This document shows, in pieces, positions 45,269-53,944 of a DNA stretch of 64,000 nt. The notes beneath the pieces were generated by a model. It was not told the DNA's origin and searched no databases. It saw nothing but the letters and a program-made list of their open reading frames with translations. The DNA comes from Nitrospirillum sp034653355 (GTDB taxonomy: Bacteria > Pseudomonadota > Alphaproteobacteria > Azospirillales > Azospirillaceae), in contig NZ_JAYEER010000003.1 of the NCBI RefSeq assembly GCF_034653355.1, positions 1,860,001 through 1,924,000 on the forward strand. Reading direction: 5' to 3'. Position numbers and translations under genes: made by a program. Each line of letters starts with the position of its first letter. Positions within the stretch are counted from its first letter, which is position 1.

Positions 45269-46861
45269 TCAGGCCACGTTACTGCGCTGGGCCGCGCCGT
45301 CGGCCCGCACCCAGACGGTGTCCAGGCCGCCGGACAGCAGACGGTGGGCCAGGGCGGGGTTGAGGCCGGGCGCATCCTCACGCCGGTGCAGGCCGCGCGT
45401 CTCCCCCCGCGCCAGGGCCGTGGCGGTGCTCCAGCGGGCGCAGGCGACCAGGGCCGCCGCCTCGCGCGCCCGTACCCGGGCGGTAGGGTCGGAACCAGGC
45501 GCCAGGCGGTCGCGGGCATCGCGCCACAGGCTGTCCAAGGTCGCCAGCGACTGGGCCAGGACGGGCCCGCGCCGGAACAGGATCTTGTCATAGGGCAGCA
45601 TCTCCGCCCGCACGCCGTCCGACAGGTGGCGGGTCAGCGCCGCCGCGTCCTTCAGCGCGCCCGCCGCAGGGCGCAGGCCAGCCCCGCCGGCGGCCTCCAC
45701 CCCATGATGCGCGCGCCGGCCCCGGGCCTGGGCCAGGCGGGCGGCGGCCTGGCCGGACCAGGTGCCCGACGACACCGCCCAGGCGGAATTCTGCGCGCCG
45801 CCACCGGAAATGGCGCCGGCGATCAGCTCGCGCGTGGCGGCGTCGCCGGCGGCGTAGAGGCCGGGCACGTCGGTCTGGCAGTCCTCATCCACCAGGCGCA
45901 GGCCGCCGGTGCCGCGCACCGTGCCCTCGCCATGCAAGGTGACGGGGAAGCGCTGGGTGAAGGGGTCGATGCCCTGGCGCTGGAAGGGCAGCAGGATGGC
46001 CGGCTGGATCTGCGGCAGAATGGCCCGCAGGTCCGCCGGCATGCGGGCCAGCGTGGCATAGACCGGGCCGGCCAGCAGGGCGCGGGCCAACGGCAGCGTC
46101 ACGTCGGAGTCGCCGCCGGTGTCGATCTGCCGTCCATCGGCATCGAAATAGTCGGCGAAGGCGTAGGAGGCGGATCGGGTTTGGGTGGAATGCCGTTCCG
46201 CCACCGTGTGGTAGGTGGAAAACTCCATGCCCGACAGCCGGGCGCCCGCCTCCGCCGCCATCAGGTGGCCGTCGCCGGTGTTGGTGCGGCTGCCCAGAAG
46301 CTTGGACAGGAAGGCGCATCCACCGGTGGCGACCACCACGCCGGCGGCGCGCACGGTCCAGTCCCCGCCCTCCCCCTGCCGCCGCAGCCCCCGGGCGCCG
46401 GCGACGGAGCCATCGGCGTGCAGCAGCAGTTCCAGGGCCGGGCTGTGGTCCAGGATGCGCACGCCCGAGGCCTCGGCATAGCGGCGCAGGGCGCGCAGGT
46501 ATTCCGGCCCCCGCAGGGACTGGTAGTGCGGCACGCCGCCGGCGGTGAGGGAATGCCGGTAATAGCCGGCCAGGGTGGGCAGGGTGCGCCAGGTGGTGTC
46601 GATGATGCGCGCCATCCAGCGCGGATCGGCCAGGCCGAAGGCACGCGCGTCCCGGTCCCGCACCGCCTGGGCGCGCTTCTCCGGGTCCGGCGGCACCCAC
46701 CAGTGATTGGGCCCGGCGGTGGCGGTGACGCCGCTGGTGCCGCAATAGCCCTTGTCCGCCAGAATGACCCCGGCCCCGGCCCGCGCGGCCGCCACGGCGG
46801 CCCAGCACCCGGCCAGGCCGCCGCCGATGATCAGGACATCGGTTTCCAGATGAAGCGACAT
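45269..46861 (-). CDS. FAD-dependent oxidoreductase, fumarate/adenylylsulfate reductase flavoprotein type
   Basis: About 530 residues from ATG 46861. The N-terminal dinucleotide-binding motif is VLIIGGGLAGCWAAVAAARAGAGV, followed by CGTSGVTATAG. Later features are VVATGGCAFLSK, and GLYAAGDAATRELIAGAISGGGAQN, which holds the second FAD contact. The fold is the succinate dehydrogenase / fumarate reductase / AprA flavoprotein type. Next to a two-cluster ferredoxin it resembles an AprAB-like pair, although the substrate here is unknown. The operon context of sulfate-ester or sulfonate genes suggests an organosulfur or sulfite substrate (inference). Confidence 0.83.
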   Translation of the reverse strand: MSLHLETDVLIIGGGLAGCWAAVAAARAGAGVILADKGYCGTSGVTATAGPNHWWVPPDPEKRAQAVRDRDARAFGLADPRWMARIIDTTWRTLPTLAGYYRHSLTAGGVPHYQSLRGPEYLRALRRYAEASGVRILDHSPALELLLHADGSVAGARGLRRQGEGGDWTVRAAGVVVATGGCAFLSKLLGSRTNTGDGHLMAAEAGARLSGMEFSTYHTVAERHSTQTRSASYAFADYFDADGRQIDTGGDSDVTLPLARALLAGPVYATLARMPADLRAILPQIQPAILLPFQRQGIDPFTQRFPVTLHGEGTVRGTGGLRLVDEDCQTDVPGLYAAGDAATRELIAGAISGGGAQNSAWAVSSGTWSGQAAARLAQARGRRAHHGVEAAGGAGLRPAAGALKDAAALTRHLSDGVRAEMLPYDKILFRRGPVLAQSLATLDSLWRDARDRLAPGSDPTARVRAREAAALVACARWSTATALARGETRGLHRREDAPGLNPALAHRLLSGGLDTVWVRADGAAQRSNVA

Positions 46862-46872
46862 GGGCAGGGGTC

Positions 46873-47757
46873 TCAACGCAGGGGGAAGCCGAAGTCCAGC
46901 AGGGTCTGGCGCAGGCGGTGGCGCCCGCTCAACGCCGCCGGCCCGCGCACGCGGTTGGTCACCGTCTCGCTCCAGTCGGGGGTGGCGATGCCCTGCGCCG
47001 CGTAAAAGGCGCGTACCTGGCCGTCATAGGCGCTGATGGCGGCGTCGGCGCCGGTTGCGTCGTAGCGCTCATGATGCAACACCACGCTCTGCGGCAGGCG
47101 GGGTTTCACACCCGTGGGCCTCGCGGGGTCGGCATAGCCCACGCACAAGCCGAACAAGGGCAGCACCTTGGGCGGTAGGTTCAGCTCCCGCGCCACCGCC
47201 TCCGTCTCATTGCGAATGGCGCCGATATAAACAGTGCCCAGGCCCAGCGATTCCGCCGCCACCACGGCGTTCTGAGCCGCCAGGGTGGCGTCCGTGATGG
47301 CCACGATCAGGGTTTCCAGATAGTCCAGGCCCGCCGCCTCCCCCACCTTGGTCTTGGCCAGGGTGTCCAGGCGCGACAGGTCGGCCAGCCAGACCAGGAA
47401 CAGGGGTGCCTGCTCGATATGCGCCTGGTTGGCCGCCCAGGCGGCGAAGCGGCTTTTGCGTTCCGGATCGGTCACCGCCACCACGCTCCACGCCTGCAGG
47501 TTCGACGAGGTGGGCGCCGACTGCGCCGCCGCCACCAGCGTTTCCAGCGTACCCTGGGGCAACGGGTCGGGCCGGTAGGCCCGCACCGACTTGTGCGACA
47601 GCAGGCCGGTCAGCAGGTCGTTCCACTGGTCCGGGCCCAGCGCCTCCGCCTCCAGCGGCACAGCGCTGCCGTAGCGACGGCGGAGCAGGTCGGCGACCGG
47701 GTGGTGGGTGCGTTCCCGGCGCTGGGCGAAGGCCGGAACGAGGGAGGCAACGCTCAT
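46873..47757 (-). CDS. Nitroreductase-family flavin oxidoreductase (NfsA-like)
   Basis: A 294-residue FMN-dependent reductase. Family features are LLSHKSVRAYRPDPLPQGTLETLVAAAQSAPTSSN split over the first 100 residues, AAQNAVVAAESLGLG in the middle and VLPLFGLCVGYAD near 210. NADPH oxidoreductases of this type often supply reduced flavin to two-component monooxygenases. In this operon it could supply reduced FMN for desulfonation, but no SsuD-type monooxygenase is present in the window. It lies 11 bases before the flavoprotein gene. Confidence 0.85.
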   Translation of the reverse strand: MSVASLVPAFAQRRERTHHPVADLLRRRYGSAVPLEAEALGPDQWNDLLTGLLSHKSVRAYRPDPLPQGTLETLVAAAQSAPTSSNLQAWSVVAVTDPERKSRFAAWAANQAHIEQAPLFLVWLADLSRLDTLAKTKVGEAAGLDYLETLIVAITDATLAAQNAVVAAESLGLGTVYIGAIRNETEAVARELNLPPKVLPLFGLCVGYADPARPTGVKPRLPQSVVLHHERYDATGADAAISAYDGQVRAFYAAQGIATPDWSETVTNRVRGPAALSGRHRLRQTLLDFGFPLR

Positions 47758-47778
47758 GGGGATCGGTCTCCGCGAAAT

Positions 47779-48717
47779 TCAGGGGTTCAGCGAGAAGCTG
47801 CGGTCGTAGGTGGGCGCCACGTCCACGGGACGGGGGATGACGCCGGCTTCGAAGTACAGGTCGGCCACGGCCTGGTGCACGGCCACGGCGTCGTCCGTCA
47901 CGGCGGGCAGCACCGTCACCTGCTGGCGGGAAAAGGTCAGGGTGGCCACCTCGATGGGCGTGCCGGTGTCACGGGCATAGGCCTCCGCCTGTTCCTTGCG
48001 GTGGGCCTGCGCCCACTGGTAGGCGCGGCGGACGCGGGCGATGAAGTCGGTCAGCTGGGCGCGCTTGGTGGCGATGGCGCTGTCGCTGGCGACGCCGCAT
48101 TCCACCTCGCGCACGGTGCCCTGGCTGCCGATCAGGATGCGCATATGGTCCTGTAGCTGGGCGGCGGCGACGTAGGGGTCCCAGATGGCCCAGGCGTCGA
48201 TGGACCCGCTGGCCAGCGCCGCCTTGGCGTCCGCCGCCGACAGGTAGACCAGGGTGACCTCGGCCAGGGGCACGCCCGCCTGCTTCAGCGCCGCCACCAC
48301 CAGCAGATGGCCGGGCGAGCCACGTACCAAGCCGACGCGACGGCCGCGCAGATCGGCCACCGTGCGGATGGGCGCCTGGTCCGGCACCACGATGGCGGCA
48401 CCCCCCTGCCCGAAGTCCCAGACGTTGATGGTCTTCAGGCGGGCGCCGGCGGCCAGGGCGAAGGTCGTGGTGGCATCGCCGACATAGCCGAAGTCGATGG
48501 CGTCGGCGTTCAGCGCCTCCACCAACGGCGCGCCCACAGGGAAGAGCGCCCACTCGATGCGGTAGGGCACCTGCTCCAATTCCCCCGCCGCCTTCAGCAG
48601 CACCTGGACGGCGCCGCGCTGGTCGCCCACGCGCAAAGGGGCCGGTTCGGCGGCCCTGGCCTGTGTCGCCAAGACCGCCAGCAGCGCCGCCAGGACCAGG
48701 CGCTTAAAGGTCCGCAT
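47779..48717 (-). CDS. Aliphatic sulfonate/sulfate-ester type ABC substrate-binding protein
   Basis: A 312-residue exported protein with a signal peptide (cleavage near TQARAAEP) and an SsuA/TauA-type periplasmic binding fold: LRVGDQRGAVQVLLKA, PVGAPLVEALNADAIDFGYVGDA, LRGRRVGLVRGSPGHL, IDAWAIWDPYVAAAQ. Such proteins bind sulfonates, sulfate esters or nitrogen compounds. No cognate ATPase or permease is encoded in this operon. It overlaps the dioxygenase gene by 14 bases, so the two are coupled. Confidence 0.86.
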   Translation of the reverse strand: MRTFKRLVLAALLAVLATQARAAEPAPLRVGDQRGAVQVLLKAAGELEQVPYRIEWALFPVGAPLVEALNADAIDFGYVGDATTTFALAAGARLKTINVWDFGQGGAAIVVPDQAPIRTVADLRGRRVGLVRGSPGHLLVVAALKQAGVPLAEVTLVYLSAADAKAALASGSIDAWAIWDPYVAAAQLQDHMRILIGSQGTVREVECGVASDSAIATKRAQLTDFIARVRRAYQWAQAHRKEQAEAYARDTGTPIEVATLTFSRQQVTVLPAVTDDAVAVHQAVADLYFEAGVIPRPVDVAPTYDRSFSLNP

Positions 48718-49594
48718 AATGGGCCTGGTCGGCGATCAGCACGCGCTCCACCACGCGGGGGAAGTCGCCGTAATTGCGCACGGCGTAGTGCACGGCGGCG
48801 CGGTTGTCCCAGAAGGCCACGGAATTGGGCCGCCAGGAGAAGCGCACCTGGTATTCCGGCCGCTTGTACTGGGCGAGGATGACGTCCAGCAGCTCCCGGC
48901 TTTCCGCCAGGTCCACGCCTAGGATCTGCGGCTTTTGCGAGTAGTTGACCCACAGGACGGTAGCGCCCGTCTCGGGATGGCGGCGGGCCACGGGGTGGGC
49001 GACGATGGGATAGTCCTTGCCCGCCCGGTTCAGCGCCTCGCGGAAGTCGTGGGTGACGTGCAGGCCGTCCAGCCGGCGCTTCACCTCCTCCGGCAGGCCG
49101 TTGTAGGCGGCCTCCGCATCCACCCAGATGGTGTCGCCGCCCACCTCCGGAATGGTGACGCCGCGCAGCACGGCGCCCCAGGCCGGCACCAGGCGCCAGC
49201 TGGTGTCGGTGTGATACTTGTCCTCATACGGCGTCACCGCCTTGCCGGCCTTGGCCGCGGCGGCCGCCCGTTCCTGCTCGTACTTGGCGAAGTCCGCCGC
49301 CGTGATGCCGTGCACCTGCGGGTTCTTGTCCACGCCGGCGGTGGTGGGGTGGGTGTAGATGGGGCCGAAGCGCGCGGCGAAGGCCACCTGCTGGTCGCGG
49401 GTGATGTCCTGGTCGCGGAAGAACACCACCTTGTGGCGCAGCACGGCGGCCTTGATGGCGTCGCGCGTGGCATCGTCCAAGGGGCGGGACAGGTCCACGC
49501 CACTGATCTCCGCCCCGATGGCGGGCTGCAGGCGGCGGATGGCCAGCTCTCCTACCTTGGTGCTGTCGGCTTGCTTCAACGATACCACGCCCAT
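48704..49594 (-). CDS. TauD/TfdA-family Fe(II)/2-oxoglutarate dioxygenase (sulfate-ester or taurine type)
   Basis: A 296-residue dioxygenase. The iron ligands are His128 and Asp130 (KYHTDTSW) and His269 (AAVHYAV); Arg284 near the end would hold 2-oxoglutarate. N-terminal PAIGAEISGVDLSRPL and FFRDQDITRDQQVAFA are typical. Details resemble alkylsulfatase AtsK more than taurine dioxygenase, but the two are hard to separate by eye. The reaction releases sulfite or sulfate from organosulfur compounds. First gene of the operon, with GGAGGC six bases upstream of the start. Confidence 0.87.
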   Translation of the reverse strand: MGVVSLKQADSTKVGELAIRRLQPAIGAEISGVDLSRPLDDATRDAIKAAVLRHKVVFFRDQDITRDQQVAFAARFGPIYTHPTTAGVDKNPQVHGITAADFAKYEQERAAAAAKAGKAVTPYEDKYHTDTSWRLVPAWGAVLRGVTIPEVGGDTIWVDAEAAYNGLPEEVKRRLDGLHVTHDFREALNRAGKDYPIVAHPVARRHPETGATVLWVNYSQKPQILGVDLAESRELLDVILAQYKRPEYQVRFSWRPNSVAFWDNRAAVHYAVRNYGDFPRVVERVLIADQAHYADL

Positions 49595-49785
49595 GTCATG
49601 CCTCCGGCTGGCGGCGGCAATGGATCTGCCGCCGGCAATGGGAAATCGGGGTGAAGGGATGTCGTAAGGGGGAGTGTAGGACAGATCGACCGCTGGGAAA
49701 TTTTAGAAATGGTGCAGGTCGTCTTTCGATTTCTTAAATCCCCGTCTTGGGTTAAGGCGCGGCCACGCCTGACGCCGCGACAGGA

Positions 49786-50212
49786 ATGCCAGCGATGCCG
49801 CGCCCCCGATTTGCCCCTGCGGTCCTGCTGACCCTGCTTCTGCTTTTCGATGGCCAAGCCTGGGTCGCCGCCATCACCGCCGTCATCACCCCGGCCCGGA
49901 GGGTGACGGCCTGGAGGCCACCTGGCACCTGGACAGCCCTGTCGACAGCCTGGCCCTGGGCCAGGGTCCCGTCTCCTGGAAAAACCCGGCCTTGCGGGTG
50001 GAAACGCCGGGGGATGGAGATGCTGGGGCAGGCGGTGCGGTCGGCCAGCGGCATGATGCTGTTGCACATCGGCGGCGCCTGATGCGCGCCGCCTGGAACT
50101 GAAGCCGGCGCGCGACGGCCGCTGGACTCCGTGGACGGCGGCCGTGTCGGAAACGGGGGTCCAAGCCCGTTTCACCGACGGCCCGAACCCCCGTGTGCTC
50201 TTGTCACCTTAA
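49786..50212 (+). pseudogene. Degraded small secreted protein gene with several frame breaks
   Basis: ATG 49786 or 49795 opens a signal peptide (PRFAPAVLLTLLLLFDGQAW), then the plausible protein moves between frames: PEGDGLEATWHLDSPVDSLAL and SWKNPALRVETPG in one, MEMLGQAVRSASGMML in the first again, and ELKPARDGRWTPWTAAV to a stop at 50212 in a third. At least three indels are needed to join these. The reconstructed product would be about 140 residues, not recognised. Several breaks in a short gene suggest a pseudogene, although sequence error cannot be excluded. Confidence 0.45.
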
Positions 50213-52305
50213 GCGGCCCGGATACCCGCCAGGAAGCGGTCCACCGCCTCGCGCAAACGATCGGCGTCGCCGGTCAGGCCCTGCGCCGCGCCGTGCATGT
50301 CGGCCACGGTACGGCCCGTCTCTCCCACCGCGGCCGAGACATCGGCCACGTTGCGCGAGACGTCGCGGGTGGCATCGGCCGCCTGGCGGACGTTGCGGCT
50401 GATCTCCCCCGTGGCGGCGGCCTGTTCCTCCACCGCGGCGGCGATGGCGGTCGATACCTCGCTCATGTTGCGGATGGAATGGCCGATGGTGCCGATGGCG
50501 CCCACCGCCTGGTCCGTCGCCCTTTGAATGGCGGTGATCTGGGCGCCGATCTCATCGGTGGCCTTGGCCGTCTGGCCGGCCAGCTGCTTCACCTCATGCG
50601 CCACCACGGCGAAGCCCTTGCCGGCCTCTCCCGCCCGCGCCGCCTCGATGGTGGCGTTCAGGGCCAACAGGTTGGTCTGGCTGGCGATGTCATTGATCAT
50701 CTTGACCACGTCGCCGATGCGCTGCGCCGCCTCCGCCAGGCTGGCGACGGTGCCGTTGGTCTGTTCCGCCTCATCCACCGCTTGGGAGGCCATGGAACTG
50801 GAATGGGCCACCTGCTGCCCGATCTCGCGGACGGAGCTTTCCATCTGCTCCGCCGCCGCCGAGACGGTCTGCACGTTGCCCGAGGTCTGCTCCGCCGCCT
50901 CGGCCGCCGCCGTGACCTGAGCGGAGGTGGCGTCCGCCATGCCGCCCAGGGCGCCGGCGATCTGGGTCAGCTGGTGGGACGAGGCCTCGACCGATTGCAG
51001 GACTTCGCGCACCTGGGCGTCGAACTCGCCCACCAGGGCGTCCACGGCGCGGGCACGACGCTCGCGCCCCGCCTGTTCCGCCCGCTGCGCGTCCTCCAGC
51101 CGCTGGCGCTCCAGCGCGTTGGCGCGGAAGGTGCCCAGGGCGCCGGCCAGGTCGCCGATCTCATCCTGGTTGTCGGCGTAGGGTATTTCCGCCTCCAGGT
51201 CGCCACGGGCCACGCGCAGCATGACGCCGGTCATGGCCGTCATGGGCCGGGTCACGCGCCGGGCCACCATGATCACACCACCGGCGCCCAGGCCCAGGCA
51301 CAGGAGCAGCAGCACCCCGTCGACGATCAGCCGGCGCAGGGCCGCCTTGCCCTCATGCCGGGCCAGATCGCGGGCGGCGTCCAGCGCCGCCATGGGCACC
51401 GCGGCCAGCACCTCGAACGAGGCGTTGCTGCGCTCCATCCATTGGTCCAGCGAGACGGGCGACGGCGTGCCGGCCAGCACCGCCTTCTCGATCTGCTCGT
51501 GTAGGCTCATGACCTCCTTGAAGTAGGCCGCCTCGGCCGCCGTCATGGCCTGGCGCACGCTGTCAGGTACGTCCTCGCGCAGGCTCAGCGCCTTGGTCAG
51601 GCGCCAGCCCGCGTCCAGTTGACCGCGCAAACCGGCGGACTGGATCTGCATGGCCGGGGTGTAGGTCTGGCCCTGCAGCACGAACATCAGGATGTTGCGT
51701 TCCAGACCGGCGGCGTCGCGCGTGACGTAGGAGGCGTCCTTCAACGCGATCAGGCTGGCGAAGGCCGGGCTTTCGTGGCTGATGCGGGCGCCCAGGGCGG
51801 TGCCCACCGCCTCCAGCTTGGCGACCAGGCCGTCGGCGGCCGCGTTCCAGGTCTTGAACAGATCGGCCGGACGCTGGTCCTGCGGCTGGGTCACGGCGTT
51901 GTCGGCCACGGCGCGCACGTCGTTCAGGGTTTGGCGCGCGGCCGTCAACTCGGCGGCGCTGGCGCCTGCGCCGCAATCCAGGTCGGCGCATTCCGCCAGC
52001 ACCTTGTCCATGGCGGGATTGGACTTGGCGCGCAAGGCTGACACCTCGGCCAAGGCGGCGGGCGACGCCGTGGTCTTTTCCGGGATCAGGCGCTTGAAGG
52101 CGCCGCGTTCCAGCCGGGTGTTCTGCAGGGCGCGGAAGACGTCCCCGACCGCGTCGCCCATGCGGGCCGTCCGCACGGCGCGGCGATAGTCGGCATAGGC
52201 GCCCTCCGTGGCGATGCCCAGCACCACCACCAGCACGGCCAACAGGATACCCAGAACGGCGTTCAACAGCACGGCGATGCGCACGGATTTCAGCATGGCG
52301 GACAC
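50209..52305 (-). CDS. Methyl-accepting chemotaxis protein
   Basis: A 698-residue transmembrane chemoreceptor. The GTG start at 52305 follows GGGAGGGG. A first membrane helix (about 8-30), a periplasmic helical sensor of about 300 residues with Cys pairs, a second helix (about 335-355), HAMP (about 355-410) and a long cytoplasmic signalling domain follow. The signalling hairpin reads DIASQTNLLALNATIEAARA, then GEAGKGFAVVAHEVKQLA, the segment that contacts CheA and CheW. It ends without a CheR-binding pentapeptide. The ligand is unknown. Confidence 0.93.
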   Translation of the reverse strand: MSAMLKSVRIAVLLNAVLGILLAVLVVVLGIATEGAYADYRRAVRTARMGDAVGDVFRALQNTRLERGAFKRLIPEKTTASPAALAEVSALRAKSNPAMDKVLAECADLDCGAGASAAELTAARQTLNDVRAVADNAVTQPQDQRPADLFKTWNAAADGLVAKLEAVGTALGARISHESPAFASLIALKDASYVTRDAAGLERNILMFVLQGQTYTPAMQIQSAGLRGQLDAGWRLTKALSLREDVPDSVRQAMTAAEAAYFKEVMSLHEQIEKAVLAGTPSPVSLDQWMERSNASFEVLAAVPMAALDAARDLARHEGKAALRRLIVDGVLLLLCLGLGAGGVIMVARRVTRPMTAMTGVMLRVARGDLEAEIPYADNQDEIGDLAGALGTFRANALERQRLEDAQRAEQAGRERRARAVDALVGEFDAQVREVLQSVEASSHQLTQIAGALGGMADATSAQVTAAAEAAEQTSGNVQTVSAAAEQMESSVREIGQQVAHSSSMASQAVDEAEQTNGTVASLAEAAQRIGDVVKMINDIASQTNLLALNATIEAARAGEAGKGFAVVAHEVKQLAGQTAKATDEIGAQITAIQRATDQAVGAIGTIGHSIRNMSEVSTAIAAAVEEQAAATGEISRNVRQAADATRDVSRNVADVSAAVGETGRTVADMHGAAQGLTGDADRLREAVDRFLAGIRAA

Positions 52306-52681
52306 CAGACCCCTCCCCCGGTCCCGCCGGCGCCGGCGCCGGCCGGGGCATCCTCGCGGGACTACAAGGTTATGGTGGGTGCCGCCCCATCCTCCGCATA
52401 GATATCCTGATGTATTGCTATCCGAGGCGAAGCCCGCCCACGCCCCCCAGATAGGCCATCACCGCCACCGCGTTGGTGGTCGGGGCGGCGTGGCCGTCGC
52501 GTACCGGAACGCGAGCGGTCGCGTCCAGGATGGCGTCCACCGGTGTGCGCGACCGGGCCTGGCGCGGCTGTTCCCTTGGGATCGGGCGCCCCGGCGGGAG
52601 ACATTCCGGACGCGAGTTTTCGGGCACGGGACGGCCCCGTACAATGATGCGAGCAATCACTCGTGTTTATGGAGAAGCGCC
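52306..52681. other. Gene-poor stretch between chemoreceptor and ferredoxin
   Basis: No gene can be supported. A minus-strand open frame of about 80 codons at 52418-52660 has a plausible tail (ILDATARVPVRDGH) but no recognisable family and no good ribosome binding site. Divergent promoters for the chemoreceptor and the ferredoxin should lie here. Confidence 0.35.
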
Positions 52682-52978
52682 TTGGCCGACAACGCCTCTT
52701 GCAAGCAGGCCCCTGGTGTCATCGTCCCGCGCATCGATCGCAACCGCTGCGAGGGAAAGGACGATTGCGTGCGCGTCTGCCCCTATGACGTGTTCGAGAT
52801 CGGCGTGCTGCCGGCGGCGGATCGTGGGGAGCTGAGCCTGCGCGGTCGGGTGAAAGGCTTCTTCCACGGCTACCATCAGGCCTTCGCCGTGCGGGCCGAC
52901 CAGTGCCGCGCCTGCGGTCTGTGCGTCAGCGCCTGCCCGGAACACGCCATCACCCTGACCCGCGCGACGGCCGCGTGA
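52682..52978 (+). CDS. 4Fe-4S ferredoxin
   Basis: A 98-residue protein, TTG start at 52682 with GGAGAAG upstream; the frame continues upstream but without ferredoxin-like sequence. Two cluster motifs: CEGKDDCVRVCPYDVFEI and CRACGLCVSACPEHAI. Between them KGFFHGYHQAFAV is unusual. It would transfer electrons in the cytoplasm; its partner is not evident. Not part of the organosulfur operon. Confidence 0.85.
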   Translation: MADNASCKQAPGVIVPRIDRNRCEGKDDCVRVCPYDVFEIGVLPAADRGELSLRGRVKGFFHGYHQAFAVRADQCRACGLCVSACPEHAITLTRATAA

Positions 52979-53040
52979 GGAGACGGAGGCCTCCTGGTCG
53001 GCGCGACAGCGTCAGCCGCCAAGCAGCCTGATAGCCGCCC

Positions 53041-53535
53041 TCAGACGGTGAGTTCCACATGGTGGATCTCACCGCTCTGGGCCATGAGGGCCTGCAGGTA
53101 GGTGGAAATCTTGCGGGCCCCGTCACTATGCACCGCCAGACACTGGCGCAAGGCATCGGCCAACCGGGCGTTTTCCAGCCGCTCCGCGTCGCTGAGGCCG
53201 GCATGTTGCGGAGCGAGGTGGTCCACCACGTGGGCCAGTTCCTGGCCGGCGGCGGGCGGCGCCACACGCGTCCCGCTGCGCACCAGGCCCCGCAGGTTCT
53301 GGCGCAGCCGTTCCTCATGATCCGGCTCCAGCGCGCCGGTGGGGTCGGCCTCATCCACGATGTCGTCGAACAGGGAGCGGCCGTGGCGCCGCCCCTCCTC
53401 CGGAGTTTGGCGGCGGCGGCGGTCACGCTGCCGCGCCTCCCGCTCCTGCACCGCGCCCACGCGGTCGACATGCAGCGTCGCCGCCGGCGGCTGGGCGGGA
53501 CCGAGGTCCAGAACGGGCACAGGTGCGACGATCAT
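53041..53535 (-). CDS. Conserved hypothetical protein, helical
   Basis: A 164-residue protein from ATG 53535, with GAAGG upstream. The N-terminal third is Pro-rich (VAPVPVLDLGPAQPPAATLHV), then a basic segment (EREARQRDRRRRQTPEE), an acidic segment (DDIVDEADPTGALEPDHEERLRQ) and an amphipathic helical end (LENARLADALRQCLAVH). No signal peptide or membrane helix. I do not recognise it with certainty. Confidence 0.6.
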   Translation of the reverse strand: MIVAPVPVLDLGPAQPPAATLHVDRVGAVQEREARQRDRRRRQTPEEGRRHGRSLFDDIVDEADPTGALEPDHEERLRQNLRGLVRSGTRVAPPAAGQELAHVVDHLAPQHAGLSDAERLENARLADALRQCLAVHSDGARKISTYLQALMAQSGEIHHVELTV

Positions 53536-53944
53536 GATGCCTTCACGGTACAGCGAATCGGGCGCCCCCTCAAGAGAAGGCTGCGGCACCCTCAGTAGAT
53601 GATCATGTTTACAGCCGAATTCCGTCAATATCGGCCATACCGTTACTGACTTTCGTGAAAGACCCTCGGCTTTAACGCAGAAATCCCATCTCTCCATTTC
53701 CCGGAAACGGCCGGCGGGAAGCCTATATCCATTGGAGGTACCCGAGATGGGTTCAGACCCCGCAGTAATGAGCCACCGGCCCTTGGGGGAACCCGCCGCC
53801 CCGGATGAAAGTTGACGGGTCACGCGGGCCGAGCCTCTGCCCCGGGTGGCCGCCCAAGGGGCTGGCGCCAGACCGGACGGAGGCTTGCCCCCAGGGCCCA
53901 TGCCCAGTACGGTCGCGGGAAACGGCAGAACAAGGACGTCCAGG
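53536..53944. other. Gene-poor stretch upstream of the CoxG-like gene
   Basis: Noncoding on the evidence available, except for a very small candidate frame at 53747-53815. It is locally AT-rich around 53590-53690, where promoters for the two flanking divergent genes are expected. Confidence 0.4.
53747..53815 (+). CDS. Candidate 22-residue small protein
   Basis: ATG 53747 lies 8 bases after GGAGGT, the best ribosome binding site in this stretch, and opens a 22-codon frame (MGSDPAVMSHRPLGEPA...) ending in TGA at 53815. It could be a small protein or a leader peptide for the CoxG-like gene 130 bases downstream. Supported only by the site. Confidence 0.25.
   Translation: MGSDPAVMSHRPLGEPAAPDES

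Noticed and set aside
52418..52660. An 80-codon minus-strand gene between chemoreceptor and ferredoxin
   Set aside because: The tail looks protein-like, but there is no start signal or recognisable family; left as unassigned intergenic sequence.
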